Assembly: GCF_024129355.1 (NCBI RefSeq)
Contig: NZ_JAMXXP010000023.1
Coordinates: forward strand, 1-49,471
Length of the DNA: 49,471 nt
Direction of reading: 5' to 3'
From: Acinetobacter lwoffii
GTDB lineage: Bacteria; Pseudomonadota; Gammaproteobacteria; Pseudomonadales; Moraxellaceae
Below the pieces are notes generated by a model. It saw only the letters and a list, made by a program, of their open reading frames with translations, did not search any database and was not told the origin of the DNA. Numbering within the stretch: the stretch's first letter is position 1; every line of letters starts with the position of its first letter. Of this stretch, positions 1-9,116 are shown one piece after another. The position numbers were made by a program, and so were the translations under genes.

Positions 1-82
1 ATCCTGGTCGTTAAAGTGTTTGTTTGCACTCATATTTTAACTGTTAGGACTCAGGTTTTTTTATTTAAAGCAAACTATGGGA

Positions 83-112
83 CAGCAGTGGGCTTCGGCC
101 CATTTTTTATTT
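83..112 (+). terminator. Rho-independent terminator (UUCG loop)
   Basis: TGGGC-TTCG-GCCCA hairpin followed by a long T-rich tail reading to the right. It suits a plus-strand transcript coming from the left of the window. It has no T-run in the minus direction, so it is not an obvious terminator for the minus-strand fadL-like gene that ends at 126. Confidence 0.75.
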
Positions 113-125
113 TTTTAGAACAATT

Positions 126-1328
126 TTAAAAGTGATAACCCAGTTTCAAACCTAGGATTAAAGCACTATTTTCAGAAACTGCAGATAAACCTGCAATCTG
201 TGGCGTAATAGGTTCGGATGAGGAAATTTCAGGTTTTTGAAACTTTAAATAATATAGGCCTGTCGCAATATCCCAAGTCTGTTGAATCTTATAAAGATGA
301 GCTAGTCCGATGCCCCAATAGCCATCACTCGGATTCAATGTTGAAGCCGGATTTCCTGTACCAGAATCCCATAAAATTTCGATCGAATTTATGCCAAAAG
401 ATGGCCATTGATGAACAAGTCCGATTTTTCCAGACCATTGATCCTTACGATAATCAATCATTCTAAAAGATTTTACTTCAGGGAACTGTAAGGCCGCATA
501 GTCAATTACAGCGCCAAATTTAGGCGGCTGGATCACGAAATTTTGCCAGTTTGACCAACGCAGCGTGCCATAGAGCGCATTTTGATCAGTTAAAGCTGTC
601 TGAAAATCCAAGTTCACAGACTGTGGAGTTTGAATTTCTGTATAAGGTGCTGGATTTGTACCTACAATAATGGATTCAGTGGTTTTATTGTGATGAGTAA
701 TTGCAGAACGATAGGTCAGTGCGGTTCTAAAAAAATATTCAGGAATCTGATAACTGATTCCAGCAAGCCAACCCCAAGCGGGATCTTGTTCAAATGTGGC
801 TCGATAACCATTGAATATATAAAATGTCTGCCCGGATAAATATAAATTTCCCTCTAAGCTTTGATAACTTAGCCCTGTATAAAAATTCCAGTTATCGTTT
901 GGTTGAAAGCCAATTAATGAGGTCAAATTATGGCTCTCAAATTGAATGGTAGCAGCCTCAATTGGAAGTGCTGCACCTGCAAAAACAGGATCATAATGAT
1001 AAGCGATATCTATAGAATAAGACTGATCATAAATCAGTCCCCACGACACTTGAGGATGCAACTGGAATTTTAATGCGGCATTTGAGATCAATTGGTTATG
1101 GGCAAGATTTCCTGTAGAAAAATCGGTGATGCCTAATTGTTGCAGCTCTTCGGTATGTTGTACCTGACCGCTGATATCAGGGCGAACCCAGGCCAATGAA
1201 ACTTCAGCATAATGATTTTTTTCAAAAAACGATTGAATGCTTTGGTTAGATTGTTCAAACGCTGCTGCATAACCTGACCCGGAGAAAAACAAGCCCATGG
1301 AGAAAAGAGCAAATTTATTATTGATCAT
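126..1328 (-). CDS. FadL/OMPP1/TodX-family outer membrane transport protein
   Basis: A porin-like beta-barrel of the FadL family, which moves long-chain fatty acids or other hydrophobic compounds across the outer membrane. The predicted product is 400 aa. It begins with a signal peptide (MINNKFALF... ending near GYAAA) and continues as alternating aromatic and polar strands (GLIYDQSY, YTGLSYQS, LRWSNWQNF) to a C-terminal YHF, the usual aromatic end of an outer membrane barrel. I chose the start at 1328. An upstream in-frame ATG at 1412 lies inside the cysB terminator hairpin and would add 28 residues ahead of the signal peptide, so it is unlikely. No good ribosome binding site is visible at 1328. 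The substrate is unknown. It lies downstream of cysB on the same strand but is separated from it by that terminator. Confidence 0.82.
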   Translation of the reverse strand: MINNKFALFSMGLFFSGSGYAAAFEQSNQSIQSFFEKNHYAEVSLAWVRPDISGQVQHTEELQQLGITDFSTGNLAHNQLISNAALKFQLHPQVSWGLIYDQSYSIDIAYHYDPVFAGAALPIEAATIQFESHNLTSLIGFQPNDNWNFYTGLSYQSLEGNLYLSGQTFYIFNGYRATFEQDPAWGWLAGISYQIPEYFFRTALTYRSAITHHNKTTESIIVGTNPAPYTEIQTPQSVNLDFQTALTDQNALYGTLRWSNWQNFVIQPPKFGAVIDYAALQFPEVKSFRMIDYRKDQWSGKIGLVHQWPSFGINSIEILWDSGTGNPASTLNPSDGYWGIGLAHLYKIQQTWDIATGLYYLKFQKPEISSSEPITPQIAGLSAVSENSALILGLKLGYHF

Positions 1329-1401
1329 CTTGGTATAATTGAATTTATTATGCACGTGATTATGCTTGATATTTATATTCTTTATCCACTCAAAAAATAA
1401 A

Positions 1402-1427
1402 AAAGAGGCCATGTAGCCTCTTTGATT
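1402..1427 (-). terminator. Terminator after cysB
   Basis: On the minus strand, AAAGAGGC-TACATG-GCCTCTTTTTTATTTTTT: a 6-8 bp stem and a long T-run, 22 nt past the cysB stop codon. Confidence 0.85.
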
Positions 1428-1448
1428 AAAAACTTAAAATATTGCACT

Positions 1449-2372
1449 TTATTCGTCTGGATAAGCCACTTTTTTCAGTGCCTTAATATCTGCGTCTGGG
1501 GAACAGAGTGAAATAAACTCGTAGCCATAACCTCGCAGTAAATGACCTTTACGCACTGCAATCCAAGTGGTATTTATGCCGAAAATATCGGTTTTAATCT
1601 GCTTTAAGCGGTAATCACGCTCCGGGTCATAGGCCACATCGTTGACAATGCCGACACCCATATTCATTTCTACATAGGTCTTGATGACATCGGCATCAAG
1701 TGCGGACATCACAATATCCACATCAAAACCAGCTTCTTCAAAGGCGGTATCAATCTTGGAGCGACCGGTAAAACCACCGTGATAAGTGATAATCGGGTAA
1801 TGCGCCAGATCTTCAATACGCACGTGCTCTTTGCTTGCCAGTGGATGATTCTGCGGGGTAATAATACTATGCTGCCAGTTATAATAAGGTACGCTGGCCA
1901 GATTATCTTCAGTGGTGAGTGCTTCGGTCGCAATACCGATATCGGCTTGACCTTGCAGCAGCATTTCCGTGATTTCAACCGGGCTGGCCTGTTGCAAAAT
2001 CAAATGTACTTTAGGGAATTCTTTTTTGAATTGGCTGACAATTGGTGGCAACACATAACGCGCCTGGGTATGCGTCGTGGCAATCGTCAATGTGCCTTCA
2101 TCGACTTTATTGAAATCATCGGCCAGACGTTTGATATTGTCGGCATCGACCAGCATGCGTTCCACAATGCCTAAAAGTGCCTGACCTGGTTCGGTTAAGC
2201 CCAGTAGACGTTTACCTTTACGGATAAATAACTGCACCCCCAGTTCATCTTCCAGATCTTTAATATGCTTACTTACCCCGGACTGTGAAGTATAAAGCGC
2301 AGCAGAAGCTTCAGTTAAATTAAAGTTTTGTCTAACCGTTTCTCGTATAATTCTTAATTGTTGGAAATTCAT
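1449..2372 (-). CDS. cysB: LysR-type regulator CysB
   Basis: Transcriptional activator of sulfur assimilation. In the known family it senses N-acetylserine or O-acetylserine as inducer and sulfide or thiosulfate as anti-inducer. The 307-aa product has the N-terminal winged helix-turn-helix of LysR proteins (residues 1-60, with TSQSGVSKHIKDLEDELG as the recognition region) and a C-terminal effector domain (about 90-300). The opening MNFQQLRIIRETVRQNFNLTEAS follows the CysB/Cbl pattern closely. It lies 53 nt behind cysA on the same strand, so it may be partly cotranscribed with the sulfate importer; a hairpin sits between them. It is slightly shorter than the E. coli protein (324 aa). Its paralog Cbl is the alternative, but the location beside cysTWA favours CysB. 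Confidence 0.92.
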   Translation of the reverse strand: MNFQQLRIIRETVRQNFNLTEASAALYTSQSGVSKHIKDLEDELGVQLFIRKGKRLLGLTEPGQALLGIVERMLVDADNIKRLADDFNKVDEGTLTIATTHTQARYVLPPIVSQFKKEFPKVHLILQQASPVEITEMLLQGQADIGIATEALTTEDNLASVPYYNWQHSIITPQNHPLASKEHVRIEDLAHYPIITYHGGFTGRSKIDTAFEEAGFDVDIVMSALDADVIKTYVEMNMGVGIVNDVAYDPERDYRLKQIKTDIFGINTTWIAVRKGHLLRGYGYEFISLCSPDADIKALKKVAYPDE

Positions 2373-2392
2373 AATTCTCTTACCCTAGAAGA

Positions 2393-2417
2393 GGATGGGG
2401 CATTTTAAAGCCCCATC
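2393..2417 (-). terminator. Hairpin between cysA and cysB
   Basis: Perfect 8-bp stem GATGGGGC/GCCCCATC with an 8-nt loop, just past the cysA stop. On the minus strand the tail is only CTCTTC, so termination is probably partial and some readthrough into cysB is likely. On the plus strand the tail is TTTTGATCTT. Confidence 0.55.
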
Positions 2418-2425
2418 TTTTGATC

Positions 2426-3487
2426 TTAAGCGACCTGGTTTTCAAATAAATGCAAATTCACCGCACTTAACCAAACAGTTTGATTTGGGCGGAATTGATG
2501 CGCTCTCGCTTCATCAGGCGTCAGTAAAATTTCAATCAGATTGCCTTGACGGTCATTTAGCTCTGCAACGACTTTACCCGCGATCCATAATTCACGAATG
2601 AAAGTCGCTTGAATGGCATTGTCGTGTGGCTGTGCATGGATGCGTAGTTCATCTGGACGTGCGAATAAAATCACTTCACCTTGAGCGGCATTTTTTGCAC
2701 CCTCAAATTGAATGCGGTCTTCACCGAGCTGGATGATGCCTGCATTGTTCTGACCTTCAAAACGGTTCGCCTGACCCAAAAAGTCGAATACAAATGGAGT
2801 TTTCGGGGTTTCATAGACCTCACGCGGTGAACCGATCTGCTCTACATTGCCTTTGTTCATTACTACGATCTGATCTGCAACTTCAAGTGCTTCTTCCTGA
2901 TCATGAGTCACGAAGATCGAAGTAATATGCAATTCGTCATGCAGGGTACGTAACCAGCGACGCAGTTCCTTACGCACTTTGGCATCCAGTGCACCGAAAG
3001 GTTCATCTAGTAATAATACACGTGGTTCAACGGCCAGAGCACGTGCAAGGGCAATACGCTGACGCTGACCACCAGAAAGTTGAGCTGGATATCGGTCAGC
3101 CAGGAAACCAAGCTGAACCAAGTCGAGTAAACGTGTCACACGTTTTTTAATTTCCGCTTCGGATGGACGAGTTTTACGTGGACGTACACGCAGGCCAAAG
3201 GCGATGTTGTCAAATACCGTCATATGACGGAACAGGGCATAGTGCTGGAATACGAAGCCAACTTCACGCTCACGCACATGTACATTGGTGGCATCCTGAC
3301 CTTCTAAAATCACCTGACCGCCATCCGCAGATTCCAGACCGGCAATAATCCGTAGCAAAGTGGTTTTACCACAGCCGGATGGACCAAGAAGTGCGACCAG
3401 TTGACCATCTGGGAAATCCAGCGAGATATTTTTAAGTGCATGGAATGCACCAAAGTGTTTTTCAATATTTTGTACTTGAATACTCAT
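2426..3487 (-). CDS. cysA: Sulfate/thiosulfate ABC transporter ATP-binding protein CysA
   Basis: The ATPase that powers sulfate and thiosulfate import through CysT/CysW. The 353-aa product shows Walker A GPSGCGKT (residues 35-42), the ABC signature LSGGQRQR (near 137), Walker B VLLLDEP (near 158) and the H-loop in [11 protein letters not shown]-terminal regulatory TOBE-like region (about 240-350) is typical of the CysA/MalK class. A good ribosome binding site (AAGGA, 8 nt before the ATG) supports the start. It is the last transporter gene of the minus-strand sbp-hydrolase-cysT-cysW-cysA run, 11 nt after cysW. Confidence 0.96.
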   Translation of the reverse strand: MSIQVQNIEKHFGAFHALKNISLDFPDGQLVALLGPSGCGKTTLLRIIAGLESADGGQVILEGQDATNVHVREREVGFVFQHYALFRHMTVFDNIAFGLRVRPRKTRPSEAEIKKRVTRLLDLVQLGFLADRYPAQLSGGQRQRIALARALAVEPRVLLLDEPFGALDAKVRKELRRWLRTLHDELHITSIFVTHDQEEALEVADQIVVMNKGNVEQIGSPREVYETPKTPFVFDFLGQANRFEGQNNAGIIQLGEDRIQFEGAKNAAQGEVILFARPDELRIHAQPHDNAIQATFIRELWIAGKVVAELNDRQGNLIEILLTPDEARAHQFRPNQTVWLSAVNLHLFENQVA

Positions 3488-3498
3488 GTGGGCATTCC

Positions 3499-4392
3499 TT
3501 AAGAAACTGTTGAATCTTCATTACGTTTGTCTTGTTTTTCCTGGCGCAGTTCCACCCATGTTTTTAAAATCAGGGTCACAATTGCGAGGAGAGCCAGAAG
3601 CGAAGACACGGCAAACGCAGCACTAAAGGTATATTCGTTATAAAGAATTTCGACGTGTAGCGGTAAGGTGTTGGTTTCACCACGGATATGGCCAGAAACC
3701 ACCGACACCGCACCAAATTCACCCATAGCCCGCGCATTACACAGAATCACGCCGTAGATCAGACCCCATTTGATATTGGGCAGGGTCACTTTCCAGAAAG
3801 TCTGCCAGCCAGATGCACCGAGTACAATCGCAGCTTCTTCTTCTTCGGTCCCCTGTGCTTCCATTAACGGAATTAGCTCACGCGCAACAAAAGGTACCGT
3901 AATAAAGATAGTCGCTAGGACAATCGCAGGCACTGCATAAAGGATCTTGATATCGTGATCCATCAGCCAAGAACCCATCCAGCCTTGGGTACCGAAAATC
4001 AGCACCAGCATCATACCCGCGATCACAGGTGAAACCGAGAAAGGGAGATCAATAATGGTGGTCAGGAATGATTTCCCCGGAAAGTTGAACTTCGCTACAG
4101 ACCAGGCTGCCGCAACACCAAATACGACGTTGAGCGGTACTGCGATTGCAGCCGTCAGCAAGGTAAGTTTTACTGCCGACAGAGTATCCGGATGCACCAG
4201 CGCTTGGGTATAAACGCCAACCCCTTGTTTAAAGGCTTCAACAAAAACCAGAATCAAGGGCAGAATCAAGCAGCTTAAAAAGAAAATCAGCGCAATAGTG
4301 AGCAGCGTATAGCGTACCCAAGTTGGCTCACGGGTTGCATCACGGGATTGCAACTTTTCAGCCAGCGCATTGCTGTTGGTATTTAAACTCAT
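3499..4392 (-). CDS. cysW: Sulfate ABC transporter permease CysW
   Basis: One of the two inner membrane permeases of the sulfate/thiosulfate importer. The 297-aa product has about six hydrophobic segments, starting near residue 28 ([19 protein letters not shown]). It carries the EAA loop ([11 protein letters not shown]...) that docks on CysA. The start ATG overlaps the cysT stop by 4 nt (ATGA), so the two are translationally coupled. The N-terminal 25 residues are polar and poorly conserved in this family. Confidence 0.95.
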   Translation of the reverse strand: MSLNTNSNALAEKLQSRDATREPTWVRYTLLTIALIFFLSCLILPLILVFVEAFKQGVGVYTQALVHPDTLSAVKLTLLTAAIAVPLNVVFGVAAAWSVAKFNFPGKSFLTTIIDLPFSVSPVIAGMMLVLIFGTQGWMGSWLMDHDIKILYAVPAIVLATIFITVPFVARELIPLMEAQGTEEEEAAIVLGASGWQTFWKVTLPNIKWGLIYGVILCNARAMGEFGAVSVVSGHIRGETNTLPLHVEILYNEYTFSAAFAVSSLLALLAIVTLILKTWVELRQEKQDKRNEDSTVS

Positions 4393-5222
4393 CGCGCAGT
4401 TCTCCCGGTACGACGGCTAGCCCATGCCTGTAATAAGTTAATCAGGAATAGCATCACGAAGGAAATCAGTAGCATGACGACAGCAATCGTGGTTGCACCG
4501 GCATAGTCATATTCTTCTAGGCGAGAAATAATCATTAAGGGTGCAATTTCCGTTTCAAAAGGCTGGTTACCAGCAATAAAGATCACTGAACCATATTCAC
4601 CGACACCACGGGCAAAGGCTAAAGCGAAGCCAGTGATCAGCGCAGGCAGCAGAATTGGGAAAATCACTTTGGTCACAATCTGAAAACGGTTGGCACCCAA
4701 TGCAGATGCAGCTTCTTCCAGTTCGGTTTCCAGATCGCTAAGGACTGGCTGAACCGTACGCACTACAAAAGGCAGACCAATAAAGATCAATGCCAGTGTA
4801 ATACCAATCGGGGTATAAGCGACTTGAATGCCAATCGGTTCTAAATATTGACCAATCCAGCCGGTCGGTGCATATAAAGAGGTCAAGGCAATACCCGCAA
4901 CCGCAGTGGGTAAGGCAAAAGGCAAATCTACCAGGGCATCGACAATACGTTTGCCCGGAAAGCTGTAACGTACCAGACACCACGCCAGTAACAGGCCAAA
5001 CACTACATTGACCAGTGCAGCGACAATGGCCGCGGTGAAACTTAACTGCAATGATTTCAAGATACGTTCAGAGCTCAGGATTTCCCATAAGCCATCCCAG
5101 CCAATGCCCAGTGATTTAATAAAAACAGCTGACAGCGGGATCAAAACGATTAATGACAAATACGCTAGGGTAAAGCCTAGAGAAAGACCAAATCCTGGCA
5201 GCACTCGGGATCGCTGCGACAT
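4389..5222 (-). CDS. cysT: Sulfate ABC transporter permease CysT (CysU)
   Basis: Partner permease of CysW in the sulfate/thiosulfate importer. The 277-aa product has six predicted membrane helices and the EAA motif ([13 protein letters not shown]). The ribosome binding site GAGGAG, 5-6 nt before the ATG, is strong, consistent with independent re-initiation after the 86-nt spacer that separates it from the hydrolase gene. A perfect 10-bp inverted repeat sits just upstream in that spacer. Confidence 0.95.
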   Translation of the reverse strand: MSQRSRVLPGFGLSLGFTLAYLSLIVLIPLSAVFIKSLGIGWDGLWEILSSERILKSLQLSFTAAIVAALVNVVFGLLLAWCLVRYSFPGKRIVDALVDLPFALPTAVAGIALTSLYAPTGWIGQYLEPIGIQVAYTPIGITLALIFIGLPFVVRTVQPVLSDLETELEEAASALGANRFQIVTKVIFPILLPALITGFALAFARGVGEYGSVIFIAGNQPFETEIAPLMIISRLEEYDYAGATTIAVVMLLISFVMLFLINLLQAWASRRTGRTAR

Positions 5223-5244
5223 GATTACTCCTCAGAAGAGAGAA

Positions 5245-5266
5245 AGCTGATTGAAGTCAATCAGCT
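5245..5266 (-). repeat. Perfect inverted repeat in the cysT leader
   Basis: AGCTGATTGA-AG-TCAATCAGCT: 10-bp arms with a 2-nt spacer, ending 22 nt before the cysT ATG. As RNA on the minus strand it would be a stable hairpin followed by TTTCTCTCTTCT. It could act as a weak internal terminator, an mRNA-stabilising hairpin at a processing site, or a protein-binding operator; the sequence does not decide between these. Confidence 0.6.
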
Positions 5267-5308
5267 AAAATAAAAAAACAATTTGGGCACAAGCATAATT
5301 TGCAGCGA

Positions 5309-5914
5309 CTAAAATGCAAATTTAAAATAACACTTGCTCTCATCAACTTTGTTGATATGGGGCATAGTGTTTTCTGAAATCAAATAGTGTTCAATTTCAG
5401 GAAAAGGGCCAAAACCAGAAGCGACATTGACATGACCGACTGCACCCAGATTAATTGGTTTGATTTTCCAGGTTTGGGCCAGTATGTGGGCATCTTCAAA
5501 ACTTAACCAGGGATCATTTTCACTGATCAATAACGTGGTGGGCACCTGAAGCTTGAGCTGTTGAAAATAGGTGCTGTAGTCAGTCTGACTGTCGCGCGAA
5601 AAACCATTTTCCCCAAATCGTGCCGGATTAGCTGGTGCCACCAATAGCAGATTTTTTACTTTTGCATTGAGTTCGGGATGTTGGGCAAGGGCCGCAATAC
5701 TGGTCAGACAGCCAAAGCTGTGTGCGACAATCTGAACCTCTGCTGGAATGGCTTGCAGAGTTTTGACAAATTCTGCTACCCAGATATCCAGTACCGGATG
5801 ATTCCAGTCCTTTTGCTGCACACGGGAGCATCGAATCAGCCGGTGCTGTAAGCAGGTTTGCCAGTGGTTGTATTCACTGCCACCTACACCAGGAACGATA
5901 AGCGTATGAATCAT
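5309..5914 (-). CDS. RBBP9/YdeN-family alpha/beta hydrolase
   Basis: Small serine hydrolase of the RBBP9/YdeN family. The 201-aa product has the nucleophile in AHSFG (Ser66), an acid candidate in SENDPW (Asp134) and a histidine in VGHVNVASG (His161), all in the usual order and spacing. The N-terminal VPGVGGSEYNHWQ is the typical oxyanion-loop strand. No signal peptide is seen, so it should be cytoplasmic. It lies between sbp and cysT on the same strand with short spacers, so it is probably cotranscribed with the sulfate importer. Its substrate is unknown; the context suggests, without proof, a role in sulfur scavenging such as hydrolysis of an ester or thioester. Confidence 0.85.
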   Translation of the reverse strand: MIHTLIVPGVGGSEYNHWQTCLQHRLIRCSRVQQKDWNHPVLDIWVAEFVKTLQAIPAEVQIVAHSFGCLTSIAALAQHPELNAKVKNLLLVAPANPARFGENGFSRDSQTDYSTYFQQLKLQVPTTLLISENDPWLSFEDAHILAQTWKIKPINLGAVGHVNVASGFGPFPEIEHYLISENTMPHINKVDESKCYFKFAF

Positions 5915-5946
5915 GTCGATGCTCCTATATCAATCAGCTTGGAAAA

Positions 5947-6960
5947 TTATTTCGCGCTGTTGGCTTTAAAGATCTGGTCAAATACACCACCATTTTCAAA
6001 GTGAGCCTTTTGTACTTTGTTCCAGCCGCCAAATTCCTGATCAACCGTCACCAGTTTTAATGGCTTAAATACTTGGCTGTATTTGGCCAGTACTTTGGCA
6101 TTACGTGGACGATAATAATGTTTACCTGCCAGGTCTTGACCCAATGGCGAATACAGGAAGTTCAAATAACCTTGAGCCAAGTGCTGGTTGCCTTTTTTCT
6201 TGGCATTTTTTTCTACAATCGCCACCGGTGGCTCAGCCAGAATCGACAGAGAAGGGGTAATAATTTCAAACTTGCCCGGCTGTTCGCGAAGGGCTAAATG
6301 CGCTTCGTTTTCCCATGCGAGTAAAACATCCCCAATGCCACGTTCAGCAAAGGTCGTGGTTGAACCACGTGCCCCGGAATCCAGAACTTTGGTATTTTTA
6401 TAAATTTTACGAACAAATTCTTGCGCAGTCTTATCGTTGCCGCCCGCCTGATGTTTGGCCCAAGCCCAAGCCGCCAGATAATTCCAGCGTGCACCGCCTG
6501 AAGTTTTCGGGTTTGGGGTAATGATTGCTACGCCCGGTTTGACCAGATCACCCCAGTCCTTAATCTCTTTCGGATTGCCTTTACGCACCAGGAACACGAT
6601 GGTTGAAGTATAAGGCGTCGAGTTTTGCGGCAATTTCTTCTGCCAGTCCGCAGGTAACAGTTTAGCTTTTTCTGCCAGCACATCAATATCGGCAGCCAAT
6701 GCTAACGTTACGATATCTGCATCCAGACCATCAATCACGGCACGTGCCTGTTTGCCTGAACCGCCATGCGATTGCTTGAAATTGATTTTTTGACCGGTAC
6801 GGCTTTCCCAATATTTGCCAAAATTCTTATTTACATCTTCATACAGTTCACGGGTCGGATCATAGGATACATTGAGAAAATCACGTGCTGCTGCACCAAA
6901 TGAGGTTGCCGAGATAACAGCTGCTAAAACCCCAAGTTTTAATGTGTTTGAAATGCTCAT
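5947..6960 (-). CDS. sbp: Periplasmic sulfate-binding protein (copy 1)
   Basis: High-affinity periplasmic sulfate (or thiosulfate) receptor that delivers substrate to CysTWA. The 337-aa product has a signal peptide ending near SFGAAA, then [15 protein letters not shown], the classic mature start of Sbp/CysP. The sulfate-contacting motif [15 protein letters not shown] and the core [16 protein letters not shown] are intact. It is very similar over its whole length to the copy at 7136-8143; the N-terminal signal peptide and the residue 50-90 region differ most. Its promoter region shares a conserved element with that copy. CysP (thiosulfate-binding) is the alternative name for either copy. Confidence 0.93.
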   Translation of the reverse strand: MSISNTLKLGVLAAVISATSFGAAARDFLNVSYDPTRELYEDVNKNFGKYWESRTGQKINFKQSHGGSGKQARAVIDGLDADIVTLALAADIDVLAEKAKLLPADWQKKLPQNSTPYTSTIVFLVRKGNPKEIKDWGDLVKPGVAIITPNPKTSGGARWNYLAAWAWAKHQAGGNDKTAQEFVRKIYKNTKVLDSGARGSTTTFAERGIGDVLLAWENEAHLALREQPGKFEIITPSLSILAEPPVAIVEKNAKKKGNQHLAQGYLNFLYSPLGQDLAGKHYYRPRNAKVLAKYSQVFKPLKLVTVDQEFGGWNKVQKAHFENGGVFDQIFKANSAK

Positions 6961-6998
6961 CTGGACTGAATCTCTGATATGTTCTGTAACATAAGCGC

Positions 6999-7043
6999 AG
7001 AATAAACTTATTCTTTATGCATAAAAAATAATTAAAAATGAAT
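6999..7043 (-). promoter_or_regulatory. Candidate promoter and CysB-type element of sbp copy 1
   Basis: An A/T-rich element (plus strand TGCATAAAAAATAATTAAAA, then TGAATT, starting at 7018) lies 58 nt upstream of the start codon. A -10-like TATTCT (minus strand, 6999-7004) is 14 nt nearer the gene. The same two elements, at exactly the same distances, precede the second sbp gene. Binding by CysB is an inference from the function of the genes. Confidence 0.6.
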
Positions 7044-7092
7044 TTTATATGAAAAAAAGAGATAAATAAGCTCTTAAGTGTTTGAAATAAGA

Positions 7093-7115
7093 ATGGCCTT
7101 ATGAATAAAGGCCAT
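7093..7115 (-). terminator. Terminator after sbp copy 2
   Basis: Perfect 8-bp stem ATGGCCTT/AAGGCCAT with a 7-nt loop, followed on the minus strand by the T-rich tail TCTTATTT. It lies 20 nt past the stop codon at 7136 and ahead of the promoter of sbp copy 1, so the two sbp genes are probably separate transcripts. Confidence 0.7.
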
Positions 7116-7135
7116 AATGAACTGCATTTAAAGTA

Positions 7136-8143
7136 TTATTTTGCGTGATTGGCTTTGACAATCTGATCAAACACACCGCCATTGTCAAAATGCTGTTTCT
7201 GAACCTTGGTCCAGCCACCAAATTCTTTATCAATGGTGACCAGTTTTAAGGACTTGAATACGGTACTGTATTGCTTTAATACATTCGCATTACGTGGACG
7301 GTAAAAGTTTTTCGCCGCCACAGTCTGTCCAGCAGGTGAATAGAGGTAATTTAAATAGGCTTTGGCCAGATGTTCATTACCATCTTTCTTGGCATTTTTT
7401 TCTACGATTGCCACGGGTGGTTCAGCCAGAATAGACAGAGAAGGAGTAATGATTTCAAATTTTCCCGGCTGTTCGCGGACGGCCAAATGTGCTTCATTTT
7501 CCCAAGCCAGTAATACATCCCCAATCCCGCGTTCAGCGAAAGTCGTGGTAGCACCACGTGCACCCGAATCCAGTACTTTGGTTTGTTTGTAGATTTGACG
7601 GACAAAGTCTTGTGCTTTGGCATCATTGCCACCTTTCTGGTGTTTGGCCCACGCCCAGGCAGCCAGATAATTCCAGCGTGCACCACCTGAAGTTTTTGGG
7701 TTCGGGGTAATAATGTCTACGCCTGGTTTAACCAGATCTCCCCAGTCTTTGATTCCTTTTGGATTGCCTTTACGTACAAGAAAAACGATGGTTGAAGTAT
7801 AGGGTGTCGAATTCTGCGGGAATTTCTTTTGCCAGTCTTTAGGCAGCAAACCACGTTCTGCAATTTCATCAATATCTGCTGCCAGTGCCAGTGTTACAAC
7901 ATCGGCATCCAGTCCGTCAATCACGGCACGTGCCTGTTTGCCTGAACCGCCATGTGACTGTTTATAGTTAATATCCTGACCGGTGGTTTTTTTCCAGTAT
8001 GCGCTGAATTCCTTATTGAAATTGTCATATAATTCACGAGTCGGGTCATATGAAACGTTTAGGAAATCTTTTGCAGAGACACTAAAAGCGCTTGCTGATA
8101 CCAGTGCTGCCAATACCCCAATTTTTAATTTACGAATGCTCAT
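7136..8143 (-). CDS. sbp: Periplasmic sulfate-binding protein (copy 2)
   Basis: Second Sbp paralog, 335 aa, with a signal peptide (MSIRKLKIG... ending near SAFSVSA) followed by [15 protein letters not shown]. The binding motif [15 protein letters not shown] and the C-terminal [20 protein letters not shown] match copy 1. I chose the ATG at 8143 because GAGG stands 6 nt before it; a longer frame reaches 8182 but adds a charged stretch ahead of the signal peptide. It has its own terminator and its own promoter-like element. No second permease set is in the window, so both copies presumably feed CysTWA, perhaps with different affinity or ligand preference (sulfate versus thiosulfate). Confidence 0.93.
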   Translation of the reverse strand: MSIRKLKIGVLAALVSASAFSVSAKDFLNVSYDPTRELYDNFNKEFSAYWKKTTGQDINYKQSHGGSGKQARAVIDGLDADVVTLALAADIDEIAERGLLPKDWQKKFPQNSTPYTSTIVFLVRKGNPKGIKDWGDLVKPGVDIITPNPKTSGGARWNYLAAWAWAKHQKGGNDAKAQDFVRQIYKQTKVLDSGARGATTTFAERGIGDVLLAWENEAHLAVREQPGKFEIITPSLSILAEPPVAIVEKNAKKDGNEHLAKAYLNYLYSPAGQTVAAKNFYRPRNANVLKQYSTVFKSLKLVTIDKEFGGWTKVQKQHFDNGGVFDQIVKANHAK

Positions 8144-8181
8144 TTTTTCCTCAAGTTTTTTAGCTTTTGTTAGATGAGGCA

Positions 8182-8227
8182 AGAATAGCTTGAGTTTTTT
8201 TGCATAAAAAATAATTAAAAAAGAATT
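8182..8227 (-). promoter_or_regulatory. Candidate promoter and CysB-type element of sbp copy 2
   Basis: Plus-strand TGCATAAAAAATAATTAAAA (8201-8220), then AAGAATT, 58 nt from the start codon, and TATTCT (minus strand, 8182-8187) as the -10. Both match the upstream region of sbp copy 1 in sequence and spacing. Confidence 0.6.
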
Positions 8228-8302
8228 GGATGTGAGTAAAAGAGATATATAGGTGAAGCCTGGATATTACTGTTCAATTTATATTTTAGAGACCGTAAAA
8301 AT

Positions 8303-9115
8303 ATGCTGTATTTAAAAAATGCCCAACGTGTCAGTCATATAGAGGTGCTGGATCGTGGCTTTCATTATGGTGATGGTTGTTTTACTACGGCCCGGATTCG
8401 ACATAACCGGATTGAATTGTATGATCGTCATTTGACACGTTTGCAAAACAGCAATCAGAGCTTAAGCCTGAATGCCAATCTCGATCTGATCACGGAAAGT
8501 TTACAGCTTCTCGGGGAATCAGAGGGTAAGCTGAACGGGACATTAAAGATTGTGCTCAGTCGTGGAGTGGGTCAGCGCGGTTATAGTTTGCCGGATCATC
8601 CCGCAGATCTCTGGCTATTTTATTATCCTCAAACCGTACAGGATTTTAAGTTTGAGCAGATTCAAAGTGGCATTTTACAGCAGGCATTAGGACTGACGAT
8701 GCCGAGTCTGGTAGGGCTAAAAACCTTAAACCGTCTAGAGCAGGTTTTGCTGAAACAGGAAGCAGATCAAAGCGGCTGGCCTGAGGCCCTGGTGACAGAT
8801 GTACAGGGCGGTGTTGTCGAAGGGGTAAGCAGTAATTGTTTTATTCGTATAAACAATACATGGATTACGCCGGAACTTCGTTATAATGGCGTCTTCGGTG
8901 TCATGCGTGCAGAAATTCTACAACGTATGCAAGATCAGGGAATTAGCTGTCAGCAACGCTGTATTGATATGGATGAAATCAACCATATTCAAAGCCTGTT
9001 TTTCTGCAATGCACTCAGCCCGATGAAAATTGTCACGCAATTTGAGCAGCGAACCTTGGATGGCGATGCTTGTATTGAAATTTTTAACCGTCTTCGATTG
9101 AACCAGATGTCTTAA
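8303..9115 (+). CDS. pabC: Aminodeoxychorismate lyase PabC
   Basis: PLP-dependent lyase that splits 4-amino-4-deoxychorismate into p-aminobenzoate and pyruvate in folate synthesis. The 270-aa product belongs to the class IV aminotransferase fold. It has the N-terminal LDRGFHYGDGCFTTARI motif, the PLP-lysine region GLKTLNRLEQVLLKQEAD (near residue 140) and VVEGVSSNCFI (near 180). It is followed after one nucleotide by mltG and then tmk, the pabC-mltG-tmk order common in Gammaproteobacteria, so these three form an operon. Confidence 0.94.
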   Translation: MLYLKNAQRVSHIEVLDRGFHYGDGCFTTARIRHNRIELYDRHLTRLQNSNQSLSLNANLDLITESLQLLGESEGKLNGTLKIVLSRGVGQRGYSLPDHPADLWLFYYPQTVQDFKFEQIQSGILQQALGLTMPSLVGLKTLNRLEQVLLKQEADQSGWPEALVTDVQGGVVEGVSSNCFIRINNTWITPELRYNGVFGVMRAEILQRMQDQGISCQQRCIDMDEINHIQSLFFCNALSPMKIVTQFEQRTLDGDACIEIFNRLRLNQMS

Positions 9116-9116
9116 T

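Noticed and set aside
1..33. Minus-strand ATG at 33 reading MSANKHFNDQD off the left edge
   Set aside because: Only 11 codons are visible, there is no ribosome binding site, and the plus-strand terminator at 83-112 suggests that the neighbouring gene lies on the other strand. Cannot be decided from the window.
1329..1412. N-terminal extension of the FadL-like protein to the ATG at 1412
   Set aside because: That ATG lies within the cysB terminator hairpin, and the extension would precede a normal signal peptide.
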